A stretch of 54,360 nucleotides of DNA from Pelatocladus maniniholoensis HA4357-MV3 (GCA_019359115.1 JAHHHW010000097.1:1-54360); one strand, 5' to 3'; counted from the first letter of the stretch, positions 24,832 to 35,571 are shown. Notes: a model not told the origin generated them from the sequence alone. Made by a program: numbers and translations.

Positions 24832-25341
24832 TTAAGGACAAGCCAAAGTATCGCGGGTATTCCGCCCTGTGACTGGATTAGTGCCTTTAGCTACTTCACA
24901 TAATTTCTTAAGCATGTCCTCACGGATGTAAGTATCAGTAAAATCTGCACCATCAATTATTGCTCCATTAAACATAGTGCCAGTAATAAATGCGCCTTCT
25001 AGGACTGCATTCGTCAAATTGGCTTTAGTCATTCGTGCTGATTCTAAGTCGGTATAACTGAGATCAGAATCGGTGAAATCTACTGAGGTTAAATTTGCCG
25101 AAAAGAATCTGACACCACGTAAATTGGAATCACTGAAGTTGCTATTGCGAAGATTAGCATGGTCAAAGCTGGAATCTGTTAAGTCCTGCTTGGAAAAATC
25201 AGCTGCTTCTAAAGTTCGGTTGTTGTAGTTAATTGCCACAGCACTTTCGGGGAAAGCTAGAGCAACTGTGATAGCCATCACAGCCAAAAACAACACACTT
25301 AGTATGCTTATTGTAATGCGATCGCTCAACTTAGAACTCAT
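24832..25341 (-). CDS. Secreted or lumenal pentapeptide-repeat protein
   Basis: From ATG 25341 the protein has 169 residues: [20 protein letters not shown] followed by [16 protein letters not shown], a signal peptide or anchor. It then has about 20 pentapeptide units of A(D/N)LxX form ([40 protein letters not shown]). It ends in a short C-terminal part with one cysteine pair (LCEVAKG...LACP). Such proteins are common in the thylakoid lumen; function unknown. An in-frame start at 25380 exists but would overlap the divergent yraN start, so 25341 is preferred. Only 15 bases separate the two start codons. Confidence 0.85.
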   Translation of the reverse strand: MSSKLSDRITISILSVLFLAVMAITVALAFPESAVAINYNNRTLEAADFSKQDLTDSSFDHANLRNSNFSDSNLRGVRFFSANLTSVDFTDSDLSYTDLESARMTKANLTNAVLEGAFITGTMFNGAIIDGADFTDTYIREDMLKKLCEVAKGTNPVTGRNTRDTLACP

Positions 25342-25356
25342 TGTAACTTTTAACCA

Positions 25357-25941
25357 ATGACGAACCATTCTCCTTACCATTATCTCGATATCGGCAACGC
25401 AGGAGAAGACCTAGTAGCACATTGCTTACAATCTCAAGGTTGGGTAATCCTTGATCGTCGCTGGCGTTGTCGTTGGGGAGAAATCGATATTGTTGCACAG
25501 TATGTCGAAGATGACGCAGGACCATTGGGGCATGGGGGACATGCAAAACAAGACAGACAAGGTGGTAATATTTATTCTTTGTCTCCTCCCTGTTTTTTGT
25601 CTCCTGTTCTTCCCCTCACGGCCTCTCCTACACTGGCGTTTGTCGAAGTAAAAACCCGCAGTCCTAAGAATTGGGATGCGGGGGGAAGAAGTGCGATCGC
25701 CTCATCCAAGCAAGTCAAACTTTGGCGTACAGCACAGATGTTTTTAGTAGCACACCCTGATCAAGCAGATTACCCTTGTCGATTTGACGTTGCTATTGTT
25801 AGTTATCGTCAAATATCAACAAAATTTACTAAGGATAAATTTCAAGAAAAAAACCTAATTAGCTCGTATATAGCAGGGTATAAATTAACATTGCAAGAAT
25901 ACATTCCTGCGGCTTTTGATGTTGCCGATGATTTTGGGTAG
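25357..25941 (+). CDS. YraN/UPF0102 family protein with internal low-complexity insertion
   Basis: YraN-type proteins adopt a PD-(D/E)XK nuclease fold. The 194-residue protein has [34 protein letters not shown] and [20 protein letters not shown], where D of GEIDIVA and E-x-K of FVEVKTR form the core. Between them lie about 40 extra residues ([20 protein letters not shown] to LPLTASP) encoded by low-complexity DNA at about 25509-25625, absent from the family. The frame survives. The C-terminus is longer than the standard 120 residues. Because the insert lies between two catalytic strands on a loop, folding may be tolerated. Confidence 0.85.
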   Translation: MTNHSPYHYLDIGNAGEDLVAHCLQSQGWVILDRRWRCRWGEIDIVAQYVEDDAGPLGHGGHAKQDRQGGNIYSLSPPCFLSPVLPLTASPTLAFVEVKTRSPKNWDAGGRSAIASSKQVKLWRTAQMFLVAHPDQADYPCRFDVAIVSYRQISTKFTKDKFQEKNLISSYIAGYKLTLQEYIPAAFDVADDFG

Positions 25942-26104
25942 TGGCTACTGTGAGTTTTTTTGTTGTTCAAAACAAAAAATTATCAACAATTACCATTAGC
26001 AATTACCAATTACCCCATACATCTTTGTTTTTTTGCTCTAATTATATTTCAAGGCTGACCTATAATTTTTAAAGCTGATAACTGATAACTGTTCACTGAT
26101 TTGG

Positions 26105-26494
26105 TTATGCCAAAGTTTCTGGACAATAACCTAATCCTCTAACAAATTGTTGTCTAAATGCCTCAATTTCCTCTTTTTCTGGGCTACCATGAGAAACAAT
26201 AGCAACTTGATAACGACGCATAACATCAACAGGACACTGACCTGCCTCTAAACTCCAAAGTGCCATTTGTACTCGCATTGGCGGCTCGTAGCTAATTCCT
26301 AATTCATTCAAAAAAGCTCGAATGTCACCATCTTCTTGGGCTGATACCTGTTTTCTAAGTTTGACTCTAACCACCCAACCATCAATTTGATGAATTACGG
26401 TGATGAAGGAAACAGGTATTTGGGGTTTAGCGTGCAAGTATTGAACAACCCTCAGAGTGAGACTGGCATTTGCCAGATAATACAAGTATTCCAT
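26105..26494 (-). CDS. Conserved hypothetical protein
   Basis: From the Met at 26494 the protein has 129 residues: MEYLYYLANASLTLRVVQYL, then HAKPQIPVSFITVIHQIDGW, VVRVKLRKQVSAQEDGDIRA and MRVQMALWSLEAGQCPVDVM. An upstream in-frame ATG at 26551 adds 19 polar residues (MTRSTNNRNVGLALIPSTK) that look less conserved. It is a soluble alpha/beta protein with no signal peptide. I recognise it only as a cyanobacterial hypothetical. It diverges from queA, 240 bases away. Confidence 0.72.
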   Translation of the reverse strand: MEYLYYLANASLTLRVVQYLHAKPQIPVSFITVIHQIDGWVVRVKLRKQVSAQEDGDIRAFLNELGISYEPPMRVQMALWSLEAGQCPVDVMRRYQVAIVSHGSPEKEEIEAFRQQFVRGLGYCPETLA

Positions 26495-26736
26495 CTTGGT
26501 GCTTGGGATCAAAGCCAATCCTACATTTCTATTATTGGTAGAGCGAGTCACAACCTGCTAGGGTAAAAGTCCCCGTTTTTAGATAGGGAGGTTTACCCAA
26601 TTTTCATATAGTTGCTTCAGTGGTACTTAATGCTATCTATCTTAAAGTCGAAGATTCTATTTTGTCGGCAATACTTTAGAGTTCTTTTAGAACCTACTAT
26701 TTTCAACCAGCTTGTTTAAGAAAGTCTAAAATCTAA

Positions 26737-27909
26737 ATGCAGGAACAACTCACAAAAACAAATTCTCATTTAAGATCTGAACAAACACCAGAAAATTCCG
26801 AACTAGATCTCTCATTAGCTGGGTACGATTATGAATTACCAACCGAACTAATTGCTCAAAACCCAGTAGTTCCCAGAGATAGTTCTAGACTGTTAGTTGT
26901 AAATTCTCTGAATGTAGGTATAGATACTATACCCCAACACCGGATCTTCCGAAATTTACCAGAAATCCTACGTCCGGGGGATTTACTCGTGATGAATAAT
27001 ACACGAGTTCTTCCAGCCCGGTTATATGGTAAGAAATTAACAGGAGCAGAGGTAGAAGTATTACTGCTAGAGGAAAGACAGCATAACCGTTGGTTAGCCT
27101 TGGTCAAGCCGGGAAAACGTTTTAAACGCGGTTCGCAAATTGTTTTTACAGCGAAGGTTAACACTGATGGGGATCATCCCACCACTCCACTTCCCTATCA
27201 TTCACTAACTGCGACTGTCATAGCAACCGACACCGCGACTGGAGGGCGTTTGCTACAATTTGAACTGCCAGAAGAAGTTTCTTTGCTACAATTGCTGGAT
27301 GTATTTGGTGAAATACCCCTACCACCATACATCACAACAACCGAAGCCCAAAGTGAACAGTATCAAACAGTATATGCTCAAAATCCAGGAGCGGTTGCTG
27401 CTCCCACAGCAGGATTGCACTTTACTCCAGAATTATTACAAAAGTTACGCGAACAAAATATTAATCAAGCTTTTGTAACATTGCACGTAGGTGTAGGAAC
27501 ATTTCGTCCAGTAGAAGTGGAGAACCTCACTACCCATACAATGCATGAAGAATGGATAGAAGTACCTCAAAATACTGTAGAACAAATTCGTGCTACGAAG
27601 GCTGCTGGTGGCCGCATTATTGCTGTGGGTACGACGGTAGTCCGTGCTTTGGAAGGATCTGCAACTAAAGATGAATTGCAACCGTTTTGTGGTAAGACTA
27701 ATTTGTTTATTTATCCTGGTTATAAATGGCGGGTAGTGGAAGGTATGATTACTAACTTTCATTTACCACGTTCAAGTTTACTAATGTTGGTAAGTGCTTT
27801 AATTGGTAGACAGAGATTACTAAATATTTATCAAGAAGCCATAGCATCTCGATATCGTTTTTATTCGTTTGGTGACGCGATGTTAATTTTGCCAGAAGCA
27901 ACAATATAG
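26737..27909 (+). CDS. queA: S-adenosylmethionine:tRNA ribosyltransferase-isomerase
   Basis: QueA adds the ribosyl part of S-adenosylmethionine to preQ1 in tRNA, the epoxyqueuosine-forming step of queuosine synthesis. The 390-residue protein shows [20 protein letters not shown] near residue 30, [19 protein letters not shown], and [10 protein letters not shown]. It also shows [18 protein letters not shown] and [20 protein letters not shown], all QueA signatures. An N-terminal extension of about 27 residues precedes the usual start; the internal Met options are not convincing. Divergent upstream region of 185 bases. Confidence 0.96.
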   Translation: MQEQLTKTNSHLRSEQTPENSELDLSLAGYDYELPTELIAQNPVVPRDSSRLLVVNSLNVGIDTIPQHRIFRNLPEILRPGDLLVMNNTRVLPARLYGKKLTGAEVEVLLLEERQHNRWLALVKPGKRFKRGSQIVFTAKVNTDGDHPTTPLPYHSLTATVIATDTATGGRLLQFELPEEVSLLQLLDVFGEIPLPPYITTTEAQSEQYQTVYAQNPGAVAAPTAGLHFTPELLQKLREQNINQAFVTLHVGVGTFRPVEVENLTTHTMHEEWIEVPQNTVEQIRATKAAGGRIIAVGTTVVRALEGSATKDELQPFCGKTNLFIYPGYKWRVVEGMITNFHLPRSSLLMLVSALIGRQRLLNIYQEAIASRYRFYSFGDAMLILPEATI

Positions 27910-28248
27910 TAGTTTTTATTGTGGGATGATCCAGCTAGTTCATCTCACAAATATATATATCATTCTGAAAAATTGCGATCGCTCAAGTTTGTAGTCAGGA
28001 CTTTAGTCCTTAAATTTAAAAGTATTTATGATCAAGCTGTCTAAAGATATACAAAATACACTTAATTTAAGTTGGTATAAGTGGTTAATTAAGCAAAATT
28101 ATAAATAAATATTCAAAGTAAAAAAACAAGGTAAAAGCATATAATAATATCAATATTACTCCTCGCACTTAGTGTATTAAAGCACTTATATATTTGTTGT
28201 CAATTGTTAATAAGAAATCTTGAAATATTACTTAAAAGAGGGTGGCTG
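27910..28248. other. Intergenic region with a dispersed repeat
   Basis: The stretch holds the repeat GTAGTCAGGACTTTAGTCCT at 27991-28010, a HIP1 octamer at 27976-27983, and AT-rich DNA before the next gene. No gene was seen. Confidence 0.6.
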
Positions 28249-29280
28249 ATGGAACGGGTAGATTCTTTACAACAACACGCACAACAAGTTACAGGAGTAG
28301 AGGAACAAAAAACTCCAGTTGCAGAGCAAGAGGTTACAGCTATCACTCCTGCTGCATCAAATAGTAATATCAAAAACAGAGTACCTCTATCTCAAAGTCG
28401 TCTGCTGCCTGTTGTGGTAATTGGAGTACTTTTAGGTGCAGGAGCGATCGCATCCGGAATTTACGCTTATCGCCAATGGCAGTATAGCCAAAGTTTTCCG
28501 CAAACAGATAACGCCTATATTACCGCAGACATTTATCCTGTGACTGCTCGTGTCTCAGGAATAGTCAACCAGATTCCAGTCAACGAGAATCAAGTGGTAA
28601 CTCCGGGAACACTGTTAGTAAAACTTGATCCTCAAGATTATCAAGTATCTCTCACCCAAGCGAAAGCATCTTTAGAGTTAGCCAAACAGCAAGCAGCTTT
28701 AGCACAGAAAAAATTTAAAAATGTCCCTGTTTCGGCTTCAGTACCGCGACTATTACCAGCAGATAACAATACTCAAGCTAGACAGAATTTCCTCCAAGCA
28801 CAAGCAGCTCAACAAAGAGATATCAACGAACAACAATATAAAACTGCATTGGCTGCGATCGCTCAAAAAGAGGCAGAAGTCAAAAAAGCTGAATTACAAT
28901 TATCCTACACCAATATTAATGCCCTTGTTCCTGGAAAAATTGGTAACAAAAATATCCAAATCGGACAACGAGTAGAACCTGGTCAAACTCTTTTCACTGT
29001 CGTGCAACCAGATCCTTGGATTATTGGTAACTTTCAAGAAAGCCAGTTAGAAAAGATACAACAAGGACAAAGAGTAGACATTAAAATTGCCGCTTTTCCA
29101 AGTCGTAACTTTGCGGGTAAAGTAGATAGCATTGCTTTGATTCCGCCAAACAATAATACTAATACCAAGGATGTACGTAGAATTCCTGTCAAGATTATGT
29201 TTGATCCGGCGAGTATTAAAGGTTATGAATCGCGCATTACTCCTGGAATGTCAGCAGTTGTAAAAGTGACTGGTAAGTAA
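28249..29280 (+). CDS. HlyD/EmrA-type membrane fusion (periplasmic adaptor) protein
   Basis: The 343-residue protein starts MERVDSLQQHAQQVTGVEEQ and has one membrane anchor at about 52-74 (LLPVVVIGVLLGAGAIASGI). The first lipoyl half follows (TDNAYITADIYPVTARVSGI VNQIPVNENQVVTPG, split). A coiled-coil hairpin runs from LTQAKASLELAKQQAALAQK to EAEVKKAELQLSYTNINA. The second lipoyl half (GQRVEPGQTLFTVVQPDPW) and beta-barrel domain complete it. The TDNAY start is typical of EmrA-like adaptors, which couple an inner-membrane pump to TolC. No pump or TolC gene is adjacent here. An earlier in-frame TTG at 28204 lacks a ribosome site; GAGGGTGG supports 28249. Confidence 0.88.
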   Translation: MERVDSLQQHAQQVTGVEEQKTPVAEQEVTAITPAASNSNIKNRVPLSQSRLLPVVVIGVLLGAGAIASGIYAYRQWQYSQSFPQTDNAYITADIYPVTARVSGIVNQIPVNENQVVTPGTLLVKLDPQDYQVSLTQAKASLELAKQQAALAQKKFKNVPVSASVPRLLPADNNTQARQNFLQAQAAQQRDINEQQYKTALAAIAQKEAEVKKAELQLSYTNINALVPGKIGNKNIQIGQRVEPGQTLFTVVQPDPWIIGNFQESQLEKIQQGQRVDIKIAAFPSRNFAGKVDSIALIPPNNNTNTKDVRRIPVKIMFDPASIKGYESRITPGMSAVVKVTGK

Positions 29281-29344
29281 TTCAGTTATCAGTTTATTAG
29301 ATAATCGTTTACTACAGTCTGCTAAAAGTAGACTTAGACTATTA

Positions 29345-29368
29345 GCCCGCAGTTGACTTGCGGGCTTA
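29345..29368 (+). terminator. Hairpin terminator after the HlyD-type gene
   Basis: GCCCGC and GCGGGC enclose AGTTGACTT, followed by TTACTTCTTT. It lies 65 bases after the stop. The dispersed repeat at 29405-29425 (GTAGTCAGGACTTTAATCCT) follows, between two convergent genes. Confidence 0.7.
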
Positions 29369-29457
29369 CTTCTTTAGTTTGCGATCGCTTCTGCAATTAT
29401 ACTTTGTAGTCAGGACTTTAATCCTTTTGTAGAGCGCTCACTACCAGACCTCCTATT

Positions 29458-31614
29458 TTATTTATTCGATGTTGCTTGTTCGCGTGCTGCTGCCGCTTGC
29501 TCAGGATGAATACCTAAACGAGTAAGATTGATTCTACCCTTATTGTCAATTTCACGTACTTTGACAATTACTTCATCACCAACTGCAACTTCATCTTCAA
29601 CCTTACCAACACGGTAGTCAGCAAGTTGAGAAATGTGGATCATGCCTTCTTTACCTGGCAAAAACTCCACAAATGCACCAATAGGTATAATGCGGGTCAC
29701 TCTGCCTACGTAAACATCACCCTCATTCAGCTTCCGCGTCATGCCTTGGATTATGCTTTTTGCTCTCCTGGCCTTGCTTTCATCCACCGCAGAGATAGTT
29801 ACAGTGCCATCATCTTCAATGTCAACTTTAGCACCAGTCTCTTCAGTGATGCCTTTGATGGTTTTACCTCCAGGCCCAATCACCAGACCAATCATGTCTT
29901 GATCAATCTTGATCGTCAACAGACGTGGAGCATAGGGTGACATTTCTGTGCGTGGTTGGTCAATTGTCTGGAGCATTTTCTCCAGAATATGCAAGCGTGC
30001 GCCTCTTGCTTGATCGACGGCTTGGGAAATAATATCCAAGGACAAACCGCTAATTTTCATATCCATTTGCAAGGCTGTAATCCCGGTATCCGTACCAGCA
30101 ACCTTGAAATCCATGTCACCTAAAAAGTCTTCGATTCCTTGAATGTCTGTCAGGACTCGTACTTGATCACCTTCTTTAATCAAACCCATAGCCGCACCAC
30201 TCACAGGTTTGAGAATTGGTACACCAGCATCCATTAAAGCCAGGGTGGAACCGCACACCGAACCCATTGAGGTAGAACCATTGGAAGAAAGCACTTCCGA
30301 TACTACGCGAATTACGTAGGGAAATTCCTCTTTAGGTGGTAGCACTGGTAAAATAGATCTTTCCGCCAGCGCCCCGTGACCTATTTCTCGACGTCCCGGC
30401 GCTCGCATGGGTTTGGTTTCCCCAACGGAGAATGGCGGGAAGTTGTAATGGTGCATGTAACGCTTTGCTTGGTCTTGTTGCAAATCGTCGTTTAAGTTTT
30501 GAGCATCTCCTGGTGTACCGAGCGTACAAGCAGATAATACTTGAGTTAGCCCCCTATTAAATAAACCACAACCGTGGACTCGCTTGGGTAATAAACCAGT
30601 TGCACAGGAAACAGGACGAACTTCATCCAACTTGCGACCATCGACCCGGACATTATCTTCGATGATCTGACGGCGCATCAGCTTTTTGGTGATGTCTTTG
30701 AAAGTATTATCCAATGCCTTGGCGTTAGTAGTTGCAGCCACTCGAATTGGATCTTCTTCTGGTAGTTCCGCGATCGCAGTTGCTACGGATTCTTTGACCG
30801 CATCCAAAGCTGTATCTCGGTCAGTTTTATCGAAATCAAACTGTGAGAGGATTTTTCTAATTTCGTCGGTAGCGCGATCGCTAATAAAGTTACTCAGTGA
30901 TTGGTCTGGTTCTGGTCGTGCTTCATGCACTATTTCCAAACCCAATTCTGCAATTAAATCATGCTGCGCTTGAATTAAATCTTGCACAGCTTCGTAACCA
31001 AATTCAATCGCTTCAAGAATATCACGTTCGGGTAGCTGATTAGCTCCCGCTTCCACCATGATTACACCATCCGGCGAACCTGCAACTATTAAATCCAGGT
31101 CTCCAGCTTCGATTTCTGCATAAGTGGGATTAATGATAAAATCATCACCCACCAAACCGACGCGCACGGCTGCCATAGGCCCATTGAAGGGAATTTTTGC
31201 CATCAGGGTAGCAATAGAAGCACCAGTAACAGCTAGCACATCTGGCGGTACTAGCTCATCCATAGAAAGAGTCAGCGCAATAACTTGCAGATCATCCCGT
31301 AACCAAGAGGGGAACAAAGGACGTAAAGGGCGGTCAATCAGACGGCTGGTGAGAATTGCTCTCTCTGGTGGACGACCTTCACGTCGCAACAATCCTCCAG
31401 GGATTCTACCTGCTGCGTATAATCTTTCTTCATAATCTACCGTGAGGGGCAAAAAATCAATGCCTTCTCTGGCTGCTGATCGCGTAGCTGTAACTAGAAC
31501 TGCCGTATCCCCAGATTGTATCAACACCGATCCACCAGCCTGGGGTGCTAGTAAACCCACCTTCAGTCGAATATCCCTTCCATCGAAGGATATTGACTTC
31601 TCAAATTCTCCCAT
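29458..31614 (-). CDS. pnp: Polyribonucleotide nucleotidyltransferase (PNPase)
   Basis: PNPase degrades RNA phosphorolytically from the 3' end and can add tails. The 718-residue protein is full length. It has two RNase PH-type cores, the first with [20 protein letters not shown] and the second with [20 protein letters not shown] followed by [14 protein letters not shown] and [17 protein letters not shown]-like [20 protein letters not shown]. The KH domain has [20 protein letters not shown], and the S1 domain runs from [20 protein letters not shown] to the end. A strong RNA-degradation role in the cytoplasm is expected. It is monocistronic. Confidence 0.97.
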   Translation of the reverse strand: MGEFEKSISFDGRDIRLKVGLLAPQAGGSVLIQSGDTAVLVTATRSAAREGIDFLPLTVDYEERLYAAGRIPGGLLRREGRPPERAILTSRLIDRPLRPLFPSWLRDDLQVIALTLSMDELVPPDVLAVTGASIATLMAKIPFNGPMAAVRVGLVGDDFIINPTYAEIEAGDLDLIVAGSPDGVIMVEAGANQLPERDILEAIEFGYEAVQDLIQAQHDLIAELGLEIVHEARPEPDQSLSNFISDRATDEIRKILSQFDFDKTDRDTALDAVKESVATAIAELPEEDPIRVAATTNAKALDNTFKDITKKLMRRQIIEDNVRVDGRKLDEVRPVSCATGLLPKRVHGCGLFNRGLTQVLSACTLGTPGDAQNLNDDLQQDQAKRYMHHYNFPPFSVGETKPMRAPGRREIGHGALAERSILPVLPPKEEFPYVIRVVSEVLSSNGSTSMGSVCGSTLALMDAGVPILKPVSGAAMGLIKEGDQVRVLTDIQGIEDFLGDMDFKVAGTDTGITALQMDMKISGLSLDIISQAVDQARGARLHILEKMLQTIDQPRTEMSPYAPRLLTIKIDQDMIGLVIGPGGKTIKGITEETGAKVDIEDDGTVTISAVDESKARRAKSIIQGMTRKLNEGDVYVGRVTRIIPIGAFVEFLPGKEGMIHISQLADYRVGKVEDEVAVGDEVIVKVREIDNKGRINLTRLGIHPEQAAAAREQATSNK

Positions 31615-31739
31615 TCAGTTTTTTTTCCTTACTATGCTCGCTATTCTCTCTCTGTGGCAATCCTAACATTTATGATCTAATACTGGCTTGAGCAGTATAT
31701 AGAATTCATGATTAACAATTTCGTTACAAAAAGTATCGG

Positions 31740-31850
31740 GGAAAGGGCATGGGGCATTATTCTTCCCCTTATCTCCCTTATCTGCCTTGTCCCTATTCCC
31801 CGATCCCTTTTCTCGATCCCCTTTCCCCGATCCCCAATGCCCGCTTGTCA
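31740..31850. repeat. Low-complexity CCCCGAT/TTCCCC-rich stretch
   Basis: Short irregular repeats of ATCCCC and TTCCCC type (CCCTATTCCCCGATCCC and CCCCTTTCCCCGATCCCC). Similar sequence occurs at 12958-13040, 25530-25620 and 35655-35777. It truncates the acetyltransferase relic that follows. Confidence 0.6.
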
Positions 31851-32163
31851 GGTTGTACAATAGAACCAGCGTTGCAAATATGGCTACATCGATCTGGAAA
31901 GTTTGGTTTGAGATAAAATACTCCCCATATTTCTTTGGCTTGCTGTGTAGCAGATTTCGCTGCTTTTTTGATGACAAAAGCATCCTGATTTAACCAATAA
32001 GCTGCAAATTCTGATGGTGAGAGGGGTTGTTTTTGGGATAGGTTTTTCCTTCTAAAATCACAACATTCAGTAATTTCCTTACCTCCTCTTGTTCTTCTGG
32101 ATGCATATAATCTAATTCTACTTTTATACGATTTTTTAAATTTTTATAAAGGGGTAACTGCAT
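31851..32163 (-). pseudogene. GNAT N-acetyltransferase N-terminal remnant
   Basis: On the minus strand, ATG at 32163 opens MQLPLYKNLKNRIKVELDYM and continues HPEEQEEVRKLLNVVILEGK TYPKNNP (split). It then shifts frame near 32016-32024 to LSPSEFAAYWLNQDAFVIKK, AAKSATQQAKEIWGVFYLKP and NFPDRCSHICNAGSIVQPDK. That sequence corresponds to the front half of a GNAT acetyltransferase up to the strand before the acetyl-CoA loop (R-G-x-G-x-G/A), which is absent. The low-complexity stretch at 31740-31850 follows. One frameshift plus a truncation make it non-functional. Confidence 0.65.
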
Positions 32164-32319
32164 TGCTCATAAACTTTATTAAGATTATTTTTATTTTTAA
32201 AAAAATATTTAATACTTATTCATAATATGTATTTAAAATTTAAAAAGTTAGGAATTCACAAAAGTGGAGAATAAGCAGATTCAAGGCTTTGATGTTGGGA
32301 AAATTTGAGTAGTTGGCAA

Positions 32320-35300
32320 ATGGCAATATTACACGGTAGTTGGTTAATACAAAATCAAGGTAACTGTTTATTTATCTGGGGAGAGACTTGGCGATCGCTA
32401 GGGACGAATATTGATCCAAACACATTAACAGAAGTACCACTATTACCTTATGCGATCACACCAAGTGAATTAAGCGAGTGGCTAAGTTATCGTAATATTA
32501 AAATTCCAAATTCAAGATCGCAATCTGTAGAGACACAAGCGATCGCATCAGGGCAAACAGGGCGGCGTCAAGCGAAAAAAACTACAGAAACTTTGCCAAT
32601 CTCCTCGCAAACGATTATTGCTTTTCCCACTAATTTTGTAGAAGGCAAAACCGAGGGAGTAACAGCGATTTATCCTGTACATTCAGCAATATTAGGTTCA
32701 GAACAATCATCTGAACAATACCTACAACCGTGGCGAGTAGAGGGTTTTTGTCTCAATCCCACAGAAGCAGTAAAGTTTTTGGCTTCTTTACCTTTGAGTG
32801 TTGCCAAAGTTGAGGATGATTTTTTAGGAGGAGATTTACGATTTTGGTCACAAATAGCCCGTTGGAGTTTGGATTTAATCTCCCGATGTAAATTTTTGCC
32901 TACTCTTGAACACCAAATAGATGGTTCTTTCATTGCCAAATGGCAAGCACTTTTAGATAGTGCTTTGGATGGAACCCGTCTAGAAAAATTTTCCCAACTT
33001 ATGCCATTAGCTTGTCGGACATATCAGGGACAAGAGGGAATAGAGAATGATTCTCAATCCTCATTAAGTGTAAATTTCCCACCAGAACCACAAGAATTAC
33101 TACTGGGATTTCTCAATAGTACGATTGATACTCAAATCAGAGAAATGTTTGCTTCCCAAACTGTGCTGGAAGCAAGAGTAATGGCATCTATTCCATCGGC
33201 GGTACGACAGTGGTTGCAGTCTCTAACAGGTACACTAGGTACTGTCAACGCTGAACCTATAGGTTTGGAACGACTAGAAGCGGCACTAAAAGCTTGGACA
33301 ATGCCGCTACAATACCAGATGGCAGGAAAAAATCTGTTTCGTACTGCTTTTGTTTTGCATCCACCGGAGTCAGACGAAACAGATTGGACTTTAGCGTATT
33401 TTTTGCAAGCACCAGATGATCCAGAATTTTTAGTGGATGCAGAAACAATATGGCAGCATTCAGTTGAAAACTTTGTTTATCGTGGTCGTACTATTAAACA
33501 ACCACAAGAGACATTTTTACGTGGATTGGGATTAGCATCGCGTTTGTATCCAATTATCACACCCAGCATGGATACCACTTATCCCCAATCTTGCAACCTT
33601 AGCCCCATCCAAGCCTACGAATTTATTAAGTCGGTGAAGACACGGCTTGAAGATAATGGTTTAGGTGTGATTTTACCTGCGAGTTTAGCAAACCGGGAAG
33701 GATGGGCGAACCGTCTGGGTTTGAAAATTTCTGCCCAAACACCAAATCAAAAACAGGGACGTTTAGGTTTACAAAGTTTACTAAATTTCCAATGGCAATT
33801 GGCAATTGGGGGACAGACTCTTTCCAAAAAAGAATTTGACTCCTTAGTGGCGTTGAATAGTCCCTTAGTTGAAATTAACGGCGAGTGGGTAGAATTGCGC
33901 CCCCAAGATATCAAAACAGCCCAAGCCTTTTTTGCATCTCGTAAAGACCAAATGGCCCTTTCCTTGGAAGATGCTTTACGTTTGAGTACGGGAGATACCC
34001 AGACAATTGAAAAATTGCCCGTGGTTAGCTTTGAAGCATCAGGCGCATTGCAAGAGTTGGTTACTACCCTGACAAATAACAAAGCAGTCGAACCCTTACC
34101 AACACCCGCCGATTTTCAAGGAGAGTTGCGTCCCTATCAACAGCGTGGAGTTGCTTGGTTGACATTTCTCGAACGCTGGGGTTTGGGTGCTTGTCTGGCG
34201 GACGATATGGGATTGGGTAAGACGATCCAATTTATCGCTTTTTTACTACATTTAAAAGAACAAGATGCATTAGAAAAACCAACACTTTTAATTTGCCCAA
34301 CTTCAGTCTTAGGAAACTGGGAAAGAGAAGTTAAAAAATTTGCCCCGACGCTGAACGTTTGGCAATATCACGGTGATAAGCGTCCCAAAGGTAAGACATT
34401 TGGAGAAATAGCAAACAAGCATAATTTGGTAATTACCAGTTATGCGCTCATTCACCGAGATATCAAGTCATTACAAACTGTTTCATGGCAGGGAATTGTT
34501 TTAGATGAAGCCCAAAATATTAAAAATGCAGAGGCAAAACAATCTCAATCAGTGCGCCAATTAGAAGCAGATTATAAGATTGCTTTAACGGGGACACCTG
34601 TAGAAAATAGGCTCCAAGAACTCTGGTCTATTTTGGATTTTCTTAATCCAGGATATTTAGGAAATAAACAATTCTTTCAACGACGCTTTGCTATGCCAAT
34701 TGAAAAATATGGAGATACTTCTTCATTGAATCAATTGCGTTCATTAGTGCAACCATTTATTTTGCGTCGTTTAAAAAGTGACCGTGAAATTATTCAAGAC
34801 TTGCCAGAAAAGCAGGAAATAAATGTTTTTTGTGGTTTGAGTTTGGAACAAGCAGAACTGTATCAAAAAGTAGTAGAAGATTCACTTGCTGAAATTGAAA
34901 CAGCCGAGGGAATTCAGCGTCGGGGGATGATTTTAGGTTTACTCGTTAAACTCAAACAAGTCTGCAATCATCCCGCCCAGTATTTGAAAAAAACTACTCT
35001 CTCAGAACCGCAGTTATCTGGTAAATTACTACGATTGCAGGAAATGTTAGAAGAGGTTTTATCGGAAGGCGATCGCGCTTTAATTTTTACCCAATTTGCT
35101 GAGTGGGGTAAACTACTCAAACCCTATTTAGAACAACAGCTAGGACGAGAAATTTTCTTTTTGTATGGTAGTACTAGCAAAAAACAACGTGAAGAAATGA
35201 TTGACCGTTTCCAACATGATCCTCAAGGACCACCAATAATGATTTTGTCACTCAAAGCTGGGGGTGTAGGACTAAATTTAACTCGTGCAAATCACGTCTT

Positions 35301-35571
35301 CCACTTTGATCGTTGGTGGAACCCCGCAGTAGAAAATCAAGCCACAGACCGAGTTTTTCGTATTGGTCAAACCCGCAATGTCCAAGTACATAAATTTGTT
35401 TGTACTGGCACTTTAGAAGAGAAAATCCATGACATGATTGAAAGCAAAAAGCAACTAGCTGAACAAGTTGTGGGTGCAGGTGAAGAGTGGTTAACTGAAC
35501 TCGATACAAACCAACTCCGTAATTTACTTTTATTAGATCGTAGTGCAGTGATGGAAGAAGATTCAGAGTAA
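32320..35571 (+). CDS. SNF2-family DNA-dependent ATPase (helicase-like)
   Basis: The protein has about 1083 residues from ATG 32320 (MAILHGSWLIQNQGNCLFIW). The N-terminal 550 residues are a family-specific SNF2-associated region. The ATPase shows LRPYQQRGVAWLTFLERWGL, GACLADDMGLGKTIQFIAFL (Walker A), LDEAQNIKN (Walker B), ALTGTPVENRLQELWSILDF and PFILRRLKSD. The second lobe has FTQFAEWGKLL and SLKAGGVGLNLTRANHVFHF followed by DRWWNPAVENQATDRVFRIG Q (split). An earlier TTG at 32305 is open, but MAILHGSW is the usual start. The SWIM-domain gene 207 bases downstream is its habitual neighbour. Likely role in chromatin-like remodelling of protein-DNA complexes, repair or transcription; not demonstrated. 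Confidence 0.93.
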   Translation: MAILHGSWLIQNQGNCLFIWGETWRSLGTNIDPNTLTEVPLLPYAITPSELSEWLSYRNIKIPNSRSQSVETQAIASGQTGRRQAKKTTETLPISSQTIIAFPTNFVEGKTEGVTAIYPVHSAILGSEQSSEQYLQPWRVEGFCLNPTEAVKFLASLPLSVAKVEDDFLGGDLRFWSQIARWSLDLISRCKFLPTLEHQIDGSFIAKWQALLDSALDGTRLEKFSQLMPLACRTYQGQEGIENDSQSSLSVNFPPEPQELLLGFLNSTIDTQIREMFASQTVLEARVMASIPSAVRQWLQSLTGTLGTVNAEPIGLERLEAALKAWTMPLQYQMAGKNLFRTAFVLHPPESDETDWTLAYFLQAPDDPEFLVDAETIWQHSVENFVYRGRTIKQPQETFLRGLGLASRLYPIITPSMDTTYPQSCNLSPIQAYEFIKSVKTRLEDNGLGVILPASLANREGWANRLGLKISAQTPNQKQGRLGLQSLLNFQWQLAIGGQTLSKKEFDSLVALNSPLVEINGEWVELRPQDIKTAQAFFASRKDQMALSLEDALRLSTGDTQTIEKLPVVSFEASGALQELVTTLTNNKAVEPLPTPADFQGELRPYQQRGVAWLTFLERWGLGACLADDMGLGKTIQFIAFLLHLKEQDALEKPTLLICPTSVLGNWEREVKKFAPTLNVWQYHGDKRPKGKTFGEIANKHNLVITSYALIHRDIKSLQTVSWQGIVLDEAQNIKNAEAKQSQSVRQLEADYKIALTGTPVENRLQELWSILDFLNPGYLGNKQFFQRRFAMPIEKYGDTSSLNQLRSLVQPFILRRLKSDREIIQDLPEKQEINVFCGLSLEQAELYQKVVEDSLAEIETAEGIQRRGMILGLLVKLKQVCNHPAQYLKKTTLSEPQLSGKLLRLQEMLEEVLSEGDRALIFTQFAEWGKLLKPYLEQQLGREIFFLYGSTSKKQREEMIDRFQHDPQGPPIMILSLKAGGVGLNLTRANHVFHFDRWWNPAVENQATDRVFRIGQTRNVQVHKFVCTGTLEEKIHDMIESKKQLAEQVVGAGEEWLTELDTNQLRNLLLLDRSAVMEEDSE

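Noticed and set aside
30686-31666. Several 70-105 codon plus-strand frames opposite pnp
   Set aside because: They are shadows of a highly conserved gene, with Ser/Arg-rich composition and no ribosome sites.
31663-31983. 106-codon minus-strand frame
   Set aside because: It joins an out-of-frame piece of the acetyltransferase relic with low-complexity DNA; it is not a gene.
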